From NCBI GenBank assembly GCA_964372125.1, contig CAYJPL010000049.1, positions 1 through 6,306 of the forward strand: a stretch of 6,306 nt of DNA. The letters are read 5' to 3'. The notes below the pieces were generated by a model. It saw only the letters and a list, made by a program, of their open reading frames with translations, was not told where the DNA came from and searched no databases. Shown here one piece after another: positions 1-4,930 of this stretch (position 1 is its first letter; every line of letters starts with the position of its first letter). Position numbers and translations under genes: made by a program. The DNA is from Tannockella sp964372125. Its GTDB lineage: Bacteria; Bacillota_I; Bacilli_A; Erysipelotrichales; Coprobacillaceae.

Positions 1-29
1 AGACTCCCACATGGGAGTCTTTTATTTTC
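1..29 (+). terminator. Intrinsic terminator of a + strand gene left of the window
   Basis: An 8-bp perfect stem, AGACTCCC (1-8) with GGGAGTCT (13-20), closes a 4-nt ACAT loop and is followed by the T-rich run TTTATTTTCT. The orientation of the T tract makes it a + strand terminator, so a gene outside the window probably ends just before base 1 and converges on alr. The stem could extend leftward beyond the window. Confidence 0.75.
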
Positions 30-30
30 T

Positions 31-60
31 AATAATAAAAGAATAGCCACACGGCTATTC
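31..60 (-). terminator. Intrinsic terminator of alr, overlapping its stop codon
   Basis: Read on the minus strand, GAATAGCC and GGCTATTC (60-53 and 48-41) form a perfect 8-bp stem with a 4-nt loop, followed by TTTTATTATT (40-31). The alr TAG stop is 57-55, so the final Glu codon and the stop lie inside the 5' arm. It sits about 10 bases from the T tract of the opposing + strand terminator, giving a convergent insulator-like pair. Confidence 0.85.
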
Positions 61-1125
61 TTCATATATTCTTTCTACTCTTTTTGAAATTAGACACATT
101 ACCTCATAGGGAATCGTATCTAATTCTTTAGCCATTGTTGCTAGTGTAATATGATCACCAAAGATCTCTACTATATCATCTACTTGGACATCACCATCTA
201 CACGTACCATCAATTGATCCATACATACCCTACCTACAATTGGGTAATATTTACCGTTTATATACACATTTCGGCCTTGATTTTTACGTATTACTCCGTC
301 AGCATATCCTATTGGCAATGTTGCAATGAACTCATCTTTTAAGGCTTGATAAGTATATCCATAACCGACATATTCGCCCTTGTGTATTTTTTTAATCATT
401 GCGACTTTGGAATATAACGATAAAACCTGTTTTAATTCTGTACTCTCTTTTCCAGCAGGATCAACTCCATACATTGCAATTCCTGCACGTACCAAATTAC
501 TTTTATCATCATTATGGTACATTATTGCTGCAGAGTTTTCACAATGAATATATTTACAGTTTATTCCATCAATTACTTTATAGAATTGATCTTTTTGTTT
601 TTGAAACTCTTTTACATCACTGTCGGCCGTTGCAAAGTGGGTAAATACACCTTCAATAACAATATTATTCTTATTCAAATATTCAATCACAGATTTATAT
701 TCATCACTATCTACTAAGCCGATACGATTCATTCCAGTATCTAACTTCACATGAACCTTAATACTTTTGCCTTGCAGTGCATTTACTAAATATTTTGCAT
801 ACTCTAGTGAAAAAACTGTTAGTGAAATATCATGCATTACTGCTAAATCAATATCTGCTTGATTTTTGACAATCGCCCCAAGTACTAAAATATCTTTATC
901 TATTTTTGCATTTCTTAATTCGACTGCCTCTTTCAAAGTTGCGACAGCGAATGCTTTAACATATGGAATTTCATGTAATGCTCTAGATACTTCCTTGTAT
1001 CCACAACCATATGCATCTGCTTTAACTACTGCCATTATATCTTTTTTTGTATGGTTATAAATTGTTTGAATATTTTGCTTTAATTTATCCAAATTTATAA
1101 CAGTATAGCTATCTCGATAAAACAT
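55..1125 (-). CDS. alr: Alanine racemase (PLP-dependent)
   Basis: The product interconverts L- and D-alanine in the cytosol, supplying D-Ala for peptidoglycan. All family landmarks are visible in 356 residues, a normal length. The PLP-binding lysine is K35 in AVVKADAYG. K127 lies in KLDTGMNRIG, the position carbamylated in characterised racemases. H163 is in the THFATAD block, and R213 and Y219 are in RAGIAMYG. The second catalytic base is Y255 in VGYGYTY, followed by PIGYADG at 271-277. The substrate-side loop GRVCMDQ is at 298-304, and a C-terminal SKRVERIY matches the usual end of the family. The ATG at 1125 is preceded on the minus strand by AGGAGGT at good spacing, and the N-terminus aligns with the start of the TIM-barrel domain. 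It has its own promoter and terminator, so it is probably a single-gene transcript. I see no broken or missing key residue. Confidence 0.97.
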   Translation of the reverse strand: MFYRDSYTVINLDKLKQNIQTIYNHTKKDIMAVVKADAYGCGYKEVSRALHEIPYVKAFAVATLKEAVELRNAKIDKDILVLGAIVKNQADIDLAVMHDISLTVFSLEYAKYLVNALQGKSIKVHVKLDTGMNRIGLVDSDEYKSVIEYLNKNNIVIEGVFTHFATADSDVKEFQKQKDQFYKVIDGINCKYIHCENSAAIMYHNDDKSNLVRAGIAMYGVDPAGKESTELKQVLSLYSKVAMIKKIHKGEYVGYGYTYQALKDEFIATLPIGYADGVIRKNQGRNVYINGKYYPIVGRVCMDQLMVRVDGDVQVDDIVEIFGDHITLATMAKELDTIPYEVMCLISKRVERIYEE

Positions 1126-1149
1126 TACACAACCTCCTACTCTTTTGTA

Positions 1150-1178
1150 AGTATAATATGATATCGTATTTTTTTCAA
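1150..1178 (-). promoter_or_regulatory. Housekeeping-type promoter of alr
   Basis: On the minus strand TTGAAA (1178-1173) is followed after exactly 17 bases by TATACT (1155-1150), a close match to a sigma-A promoter. Transcription would begin near 1143, giving a leader of about 18 nt that contains the ribosome binding site AGGAGGT (1138-1132). The -35 box lies immediately beyond the T tract of the deoD terminator, so alr looks transcriptionally separated from deoD. Confidence 0.75.
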
Positions 1179-1210
1179 TAAAAAAAGACTTCCCTCTATA
1201 GAAGTCCTTT
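1178..1210 (-). terminator. Intrinsic terminator of deoD
   Basis: On the minus strand GACTTC (1206-1201) pairs with GAAGTC (1192-1187) around an 8-nt loop. The stem can be extended by a G-T wobble and A-T pairs, and is followed by a run of Ts (1186-1181). It begins 8 bases after the deoD stop codon and ends the lipoprotein-deoD transcript. Confidence 0.85.
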
Positions 1211-1217
1211 AATCAAT

Positions 1218-1919
1218 TTATGCAATTTCAAGTGCAATTTCCATCATACTTGTAAATGTTTGTTCACGTTCTAATGCAGTTGTAAATTCCTCACATACTA
1301 ATGAATCAGAAACTGTTAAGATTGTGAATGCTTTTTTTCCTAAATGTGCTGCAGTAGTAAATAATGCATATGATTCCATTTCTACTCCTAATACGCCCAT
1401 AGAACCCCATTTTTCGACGTTACCTTTATCGGCATGATAGAATACATCAGATGCTAAAATATTTCCTACGTGGTATGAAACATTCATTTCTTTTGCTTTT
1501 TCCACTGCTGCTGATAATAGTGAAAAGTCACTTAATGCACAAAATGTTCCTGGCAGCTCATATTGATGTCCAAAGTTTGAATCAGTTGAACTACCTTGTA
1601 CCATTACTAAATCACGTACATGTACGTCTTTTTGATATGAACCACAAGATCCAATACGAATAATAGATTCTACTCCATATTGGCTATATAATTCATGACT
1701 ATAAATTCCAATAGATGGCATCCCCATCCCTGAACCCATAATTGATACTTTCTTTCCTTTGTATGTACCTGTATACCCAAGCATATTACGTACACCATTG
1801 AACTGTACCATATCTTCTAAATACGTCTCTGCTAAAAATTTTGCTCGCAATGGATCTCCTGGCATTAATACCGTTTTTGCGATTTGTCCTTCTAATGCTT
1901 CATTATGTGGTGTTGCCAT
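1218..1919 (-). CDS. deoD: Purine-nucleoside phosphorylase, DeoD (hexameric) type
   Basis: The product carries out phosphorolysis of purine (deoxy)nucleosides to free base plus (deoxy)ribose-1-phosphate, in purine salvage in the cytosol. The 233-residue length and motifs fit the bacterial NP-I family. H5 is in ATPHNEA, the phosphate loop is MPGDPLRAKF (19-28, with R25), and R44 is in GVRNMLGYTG. GSGMGMPS lies at 62-69. R88 and S91 in IRIGSCGS complete the phosphate site. VEMESYAL (179-186) carries the ribose-contacting Met-Glu, and D205 in TVSDS corresponds to the catalytic Asp that protonates N7 and marks 6-amino-purine acceptance. The start ATG at 1919 has AGGAG 8 bases upstream on the minus strand. 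It lies 18 nt after the stop of the lipoprotein gene, with no terminator between, so they are probably co-transcribed. The pairing is not one I recognise as functional. Confidence 0.97.
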   Translation of the reverse strand: MATPHNEALEGQIAKTVLMPGDPLRAKFLAETYLEDMVQFNGVRNMLGYTGTYKGKKVSIMGSGMGMPSIGIYSHELYSQYGVESIIRIGSCGSYQKDVHVRDLVMVQGSSTDSNFGHQYELPGTFCALSDFSLLSAAVEKAKEMNVSYHVGNILASDVFYHADKGNVEKWGSMGVLGVEMESYALFTTAAHLGKKAFTILTVSDSLVCEEFTTALEREQTFTSMMEIALEIA

Positions 1920-1937
1920 TTATAATTCTCCTATTCT

Positions 1938-2378
1938 TTATTTAAATAATGCACGATCGTACTCTAAATCTTCACCTAATGGCTCATCATTAATGGCTCT
2001 TTTGATATCGTTTGCAAGCTCGTCATACTCTCCTGCATAAATACCTAACTTTGCAAATTCACCGTCTACTATTATAAGTGGAGCCAGTCCATAATAATCA
2101 CCAGTATCGAATTGTTCAACATCAATATTTGCAAGGGAATCATCATATGCTTGTTTTGTTTGTGCATCATCCATACTATATCTTGTAATTGTTAATGCAT
2201 CACCAAATTCTTCCTCAAGTATCGGAATACCTTCAGTAGAAAATGCTTCACACATTCCACACCCATCTACATAGTAGTATTCTATATGTATATCTGGATA
2301 ATCTACTACTTCTTTGTCATTACCACTTGAACATCCCGTCAGCAATATTACCATTATGATTGTAAAAATTTTTTTCAT
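1938..2378 (-). CDS. Secreted lipoprotein with thioredoxin-like fold
   Basis: This 146-residue protein starts with a lipoprotein signal peptide: KK, a hydrophobic run, then the lipobox LLTGC with lipidated Cys at residue 16. It should be anchored on the outer face of the membrane. The mature part begins with an acidic linker and then IEYYYVDGCGMCEAF, a beta strand leading to a CxxC pair (C40 and C43). This is the thioredoxin/glutaredoxin active-site position, here CGMC instead of CGPC or CPYC. Near residues 97-107, GLAPLIIVDGEF matches the cis-proline strand of the fold (P100) followed by a turn. The fold call rests on these two landmarks, and the redox role is inferred. It could act as a thiol oxidase, isomerase or reductase partner outside the cell. 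No transmembrane electron donor is encoded here. The ATG at 2378 has GAGGAGGTGA just upstream. It is the first gene of a probable transcript with deoD. Confidence 0.8.
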   Translation of the reverse strand: MKKIFTIIMVILLTGCSSGNDKEVVDYPDIHIEYYYVDGCGMCEAFSTEGIPILEEEFGDALTITRYSMDDAQTKQAYDDSLANIDVEQFDTGDYYGLAPLIIVDGEFAKLGIYAGEYDELANDIKRAINDEPLGEDLEYDRALFK

Positions 2379-2395
2379 ATCGTCACCTCCTCTAC

Positions 2396-2424
2396 ATTAT
2401 ATATACTTTGAAAAATAAGTACAA
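2396..2424 (-). promoter_or_regulatory. Probable promoter of the lipoprotein-deoD transcript
   Basis: On the minus strand TTGTAC (2424-2419) is followed after exactly 17 bases by TATAAT (2401-2396). The predicted start would fall near 2389, inside or at the edge of the ribosome binding site GAGGAGGTGA (2392-2383), giving a very short leader. That closeness makes this exact placement uncertain. A less well-formed promoter further upstream in the same AT-rich gap would be the alternative. Confidence 0.5.
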
Positions 2425-2444
2425 GAATAAAAAGTATAATATAT

Positions 2445-2473
2445 TTGCAAAAAAATAATAAATATAATATAAT
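2445..2473 (+). promoter_or_regulatory. Probable promoter of the NfeD/SPFH operon
   Basis: TTGCAA (2445-2450) and TATAAT (2468-2473) are separated by 17 bases, consistent with a sigma-A promoter, with a second overlapping TATAAT at 2463-2468. The leader would be very short, because the strong ribosome binding site GGAGGTGAT starts at 2482. The gap 2379-2493 thus appears to carry divergent promoters. AT-richness makes chance -10 matches likely, so confidence is moderate. Confidence 0.5.
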
Positions 2474-2493
2474 GTAATTGTGGAGGTGATCAT

Positions 2494-2859
2494 ATGGATT
2501 TTGAATGGTTTAAAAGTGATGTTGCGAAAAAAACAGTAACAATATACACAAATAATTTTACATTGAATAAGTCTTCTTGTCGTTTCTTTGAAAATGTGCA
2601 ATTTGTATTACTGGGATTAGATAGAAAAAAGGGACTTATTGCAATAAAACCAATTTCAAAAGAAATTCTTGAGCAAGGGATTTACCAAGAAGAAGATTTA
2701 CATCGTATTTCAATTGGAAAGAGCTATGGTAGAATATCTAACAAAGCACTAATTGATGAAATTGTGTCATTATACAATCTTCGAATTGAACAAAATCAGG
2801 GATTGAAGTATGAAGCACAGTATGATGAAATAAATCAAATTTTGATAGTTCAATTATAA
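2494..2859 (+). CDS. Conserved-looking hypothetical protein, first gene of the NfeD/SPFH operon
   Basis: I do not recognise this 121-residue protein with certainty. It has no signal peptide, membrane segment or CxxC motif, so it should be cytosolic. It reads as a small beta-rich domain. Residues 14-20 form a strand (TVTIYTN), followed by FTLNKSS. A hydrophobic strand FVLLGLD with a KKG turn leads to LIAIKPISKE (48-57). A second block, RISIGKSYGRISNKALIDEI (71-90), suggests a strand, a glycine turn and a helix. The tail (91-121) may add a strand pair. The order of an N-K patch, a Leu-Gly-x-Asp turn, an IAIKP strand and a GRISN block resembles small AbrB-like or phage-type domains seen in clostridia, but that is a weak impression. 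The ATG at 2494 has GGAGGTGAT 7 bases from GGAGG. The next gene starts 13 bases after its stop, and its ribosome binding site overlaps this stop codon, so expression with nfeD is likely. Confidence 0.8.
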   Translation: MDFEWFKSDVAKKTVTIYTNNFTLNKSSCRFFENVQFVLLGLDRKKGLIAIKPISKEILEQGIYQEEDLHRISIGKSYGRISNKALIDEIVSLYNLRIEQNQGLKYEAQYDEINQILIVQL

Positions 2860-2872
2860 GGAGGGCAGGATA

Positions 2873-3292
2873 ATGTCATTAATATGGATAGCAATTACAA
2901 TTGTAAGTATAATTTTTGAAATTTTAACAATAGATCTTGTCGGAGTATGGTTTGCTGTTGGTGGATTAAGCGCCCTACTTGCCTTAATGCTTGGACTTCC
3001 ACAAAGCATTCAAATCATACTATTTATTGCAGTTAGTGTTATTTGTATCATTTTTACAAGACCAATTGCAAAAAAATACATGAAAACAAATACTGTCCGT
3101 ACTAACTATGATCGCATTATAGGCAAACACGGTATTGTAGAACGTACTATCTCACCAAATCAAAAAGGTGAAGTAAGAGTAATGTCGACGTCATGGAGTG
3201 CAATTGAAGTAAATAATGGTTCTATAGAGATAGGACAAACATGTGAAATTTTAGCAATTGAGGGAGCACATGTGATAGTTAAAAAAATATAG
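2873..3292 (+). CDS. Short NfeD-family membrane protein
   Basis: This is a 139-residue membrane protein of the short NfeD type that accompanies SPFH/stomatin proteins and is thought to help assemble or scaffold them. Three hydrophobic segments occupy about residues 2-20, 23-41 and 45-62, then RPIAKKYMK marks the cytosolic side. From about 75 follows the soluble OB-fold domain: TNYDRIIGKHGIVE, then GEVRVMSTSWSA (99-110) with the family Trp at 108, then IEIGQTCEILAIEGAHVIVKK, a typical strand series ending the domain. The long NfeD form has an N-terminal ClpP-like protease domain, which is absent here. The ATG at 2873 follows AAGGAGGG. The SPFH gene starts 12 bases after the stop, the usual order for this pair, and a functional complex is inferred from family knowledge. 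Confidence 0.9.
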   Translation: MSLIWIAITIVSIIFEILTIDLVGVWFAVGGLSALLALMLGLPQSIQIILFIAVSVICIIFTRPIAKKYMKTNTVRTNYDRIIGKHGIVERTISPNQKGEVRVMSTSWSAIEVNNGSIEIGQTCEILAIEGAHVIVKKI

Positions 3293-3304
3293 GGGGAATT
3301 TATC

Positions 3305-4222
3305 ATGGAAGAAGTAAATTTAATCGCAGTTGTCTTATATGCAATTGCATCAATCTTAATTATTAGTATAATCGTTAATACGATTCGTATCGTACCACAA
3401 TCGAGAGCATATGTAGTAGAACGTATCGGTGCTTATAACCGAACTTGTTCTGTAGGGCTACATATTATTATTCCAGTATTTGATAGAGTTGCAAACAAAG
3501 TATCATTAAAAGAACAGGTTGTTGACTTTGCTCCACAACCAGTAATCACTAAAGACAATGTAACTATGCAAATCGATACAGTAATTTACTATCAAATTAC
3601 AGATCCAAAGTTATTCACTTATGGTGTGGCAAGACCAATCAACGCTATTGAAAACTTAACAGCAACAACATTACGTAATATCATCGGTGACTTAGAACTT
3701 GATGAAACATTAACATCACGTGATATAATCAACTCAAAAATGCGTGCTATTTTAGATGATGCAACTGACCCTTGGGGAATCAAAGTTCACCGTGTTGAAG
3801 TTAAAAACATCATTCCACCACGCGATATTCAAGACGCGATGGAAAAGCAAATGCGTGCAGAACGTCAAAGACGTGAGGCTATCTTACAAGCAGAAGGAAA
3901 AAAAGCATCTGCTATATTAAATGCTGAAGGTGATAAAGAAGCAACAATATTACGTGCTATCGCCGAAAAAGAAGCACAAATCGCACGTGCAGAAGGTGAA
4001 GCAGAAGCACTTAGGTTAGTATATGAAGCACAAGCTAAAGGTATTGGATATATTAATACCTCAAATCCAACACAATCATATTTAACATTGCAAGGATTTA
4101 AAGCATTGGAATCATTAGCTCAAGGACAAGCTACAAAAATCATTATACCAAGTGAACTTCAAGGTGTTGCGGGACTTACTACATCGGTAGCAGAACTATT
4201 TAAAGATTCAACAACTAAATAA
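3305..4222 (+). CDS. SPFH/Band 7 protein (stomatin/QmcA-like)
   Basis: This 305-residue protein has one N-terminal membrane helix (about 6-27) followed by an SPFH/Band 7 domain (about 28-180). Typical stretches include IVPQSRAYVVERIGAYNRT, GLHIIIPVFDRV, SLKEQVVDFAPQPVITKDNV and VHRVEVKNIIPPRDIQDAM. A charged helical region (about 175-245) is rich in Ala, Glu, Arg and Lys and repeats AEG at 196, 207 and 229. This is the coiled-coil that drives oligomerisation into cage-like assemblies in this family. Residues 250-305 form the usual C-terminal tail. It resembles the QmcA/slipin branch more than flotillin or HflK/HflC. The likely role is organisation of membrane microdomains or control of membrane proteases, inferred from the family. 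The ribosome binding site AGGGGGA overlaps the nfeD stop. This is the last gene of the operon, closed by a terminator. Confidence 0.95.
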   Translation: MEEVNLIAVVLYAIASILIISIIVNTIRIVPQSRAYVVERIGAYNRTCSVGLHIIIPVFDRVANKVSLKEQVVDFAPQPVITKDNVTMQIDTVIYYQITDPKLFTYGVARPINAIENLTATTLRNIIGDLELDETLTSRDIINSKMRAILDDATDPWGIKVHRVEVKNIIPPRDIQDAMEKQMRAERQRREAILQAEGKKASAILNAEGDKEATILRAIAEKEAQIARAEGEAEALRLVYEAQAKGIGYINTSNPTQSYLTLQGFKALESLAQGQATKIIIPSELQGVAGLTTSVAELFKDSTTK

Positions 4223-4230
4223 AGAAAATT

Positions 4231-4260
4231 GATCAAGATAATTTCTTGATCTTTTTATTT
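4231..4260 (+). terminator. Intrinsic terminator of the NfeD/SPFH operon
   Basis: GATCAAGA (4231-4238) and TCTTGATC (4244-4251) form a perfect 8-bp stem with loop TAATT, followed by TTTTTATTT. It begins 8 bases after the SPFH stop codon. It separates this operon from the sigma factor operon, so the latter needs its own promoter. Confidence 0.9.
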
Positions 4261-4310
4261 TCATTTCTTTTTTTGTTTGATATAATTTTTTTGAAAAAAA
4301 TTTATTTTAA

Positions 4311-4347
4311 TGCAATAAAACGTCACTCTACTGCATTAATATAATGA
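4311..4347 (+). promoter_or_regulatory. Putative autoregulated ECF promoter (copy 1 of repeated element)
   Basis: The element reads TGCAATAAAA (4311-4320), 11 bases, then TGCATTAATATAATGA (4332-4347). A second copy with the same 37-base geometry lies at 6270-6306. Between the copies the first block is identical (10/10) and the last block differs at 2 of 16, while the 11-base spacer matches at only 3. TGCAAT to TGCATTA is 15 bases, the separation expected of ECF -35 and -10 boxes. Starting about 7 bases after TGCATTA gives a leader near 16 nt containing AGGAG (4350-4354), 6 bases before the sigma ATG. If the conserved TATAAT (4340-4345) were the -10, the start would fall inside the ribosome binding site, and no -35 sits at the right distance. 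An A/T-tract region directly upstream could act as an UP element. Recognition by the encoded sigma is inferred. Confidence 0.65.
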
Positions 4348-4360
4348 ATAGGAGAATATT

Positions 4361-4930
4361 ATGAAATTATCATTACTTAAGAAAGATTTGGCAAATGACA
4401 ATTATGACACCCTTCTTTTTGCAATCGCAAAGCAAGACAAAGTTGCGTTAAAGGAGCTTTTTGAGCTGTGTCATCAATCCATTTATGGATATGCCTATTC
4501 AATTATCAAAAATCCGCAGGATGCGCAAGATATTGTACAAGATGTTTTTATACAAATATATAAAAACGCTCACTTGTACAAGTCAAGTTCAAAAGCGATG
4601 GCTTGGATATTTACAATAACTAAGAATATTACCTACATGAAAATACGTAAGCAGCAGCGTGAAACTATTTTAGATGAACGTGAAGACTTAGAAAATCTAT
4701 ATAAAGTTGATGATCATGTAGAAGAGAAAAATAAAATTTTTCTCCAGCAAGCACTATCTTCACTTGATGAACAAAGTCGACAAATCGTTGTTTTACATTC
4801 CTTAGAAGGTTTACTTCATAAAGAAATCGCTGCTATGCTCGATATGAAGTTATCAACAGTCTTGTCGAAGTATAATCGCGCTATTAAAAAATTACAAGAT
4901 AAAGTAAAGGAGGATACAATATATGAGTAA
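4361..4930 (+). CDS. ECF-family RNA polymerase sigma factor
   Basis: The product is a 189-residue sigma-70 family protein with only regions 2 and 4, the extracytoplasmic-function layout. Region 2 spans about 30-100: LKELFELCHQSIYGYAYSI, then NPQDAQDIVQDVFIQIYKNA (core binding and -10 recognition), then AWIFTITKNITYMKIRKQQR. An acidic linker (100-125) leads to region 4 at about 127-180: ALSSLDEQSRQIVVLHSLEG, then the helix-turn-helix HKEIAAMLDMKLSTVLSKYN (153-172), which should read the -35 box. It is too short and lacks the features to be SigI, the usual partner of RsgI proteins. The start is supported by AGGAG at 4350-4354 and by the normal distance to region 2. Its 3' end overlaps the anti-sigma gene by 8 nt, indicating translational coupling and near-stoichiometric production of the pair. 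Autoregulation is suggested by the upstream repeated promoter element. I cannot assign a numbered ECF group. Confidence 0.93.
   Translation: MKLSLLKKDLANDNYDTLLFAIAKQDKVALKELFELCHQSIYGYAYSIIKNPQDAQDIVQDVFIQIYKNAHLYKSSSKAMAWIFTITKNITYMKIRKQQRETILDEREDLENLYKVDDHVEEKNKIFLQQALSSLDEQSRQIVVLHSLEGLLHKEIAAMLDMKLSTVLSKYNRAIKKLQDKVKEDTIYE

Noticed and set aside
151..2040. Several + strand open frames of 63-93 codons opposite alr, deoD and the lipoprotein gene
   Set aside because: They lie antisense to strongly identified genes, and none has convincing initiation signals or a recognisable product.
2392..2601. Minus strand 69-codon open frame starting inside the 121-residue gene
   Set aside because: It overlaps the promoter gap and the start of a well-supported + strand gene, lacks a ribosome binding site, and its Tyr/Phe/Ile-rich translation is typical of AT-rich noise.
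4281..4319. TATAAT at 4281-4286 and TTGAAA at 4291-4296 as extra housekeeping promoters for the sigma operon
   Set aside because: Neither has a matching partner box at proper spacing. Such hexamers are expected by chance in this AT-rich gap, although weak basal transcription cannot be excluded.
4340..4345. TATAAT as the -10 of a sigma-A promoter for the sigma gene
   Set aside because: No -35 lies 16-18 bases upstream, and the start would fall inside the ribosome binding site. The conserved TGCAAT-N15-TGCATTA pair explains both copies better.
4361..4930. Sigma factor as a SigI orthologue
   Set aside because: It is 189 residues with classic ECF regions 2 and 4 and a short linker. SigI proteins are longer and have a different C-terminal domain.
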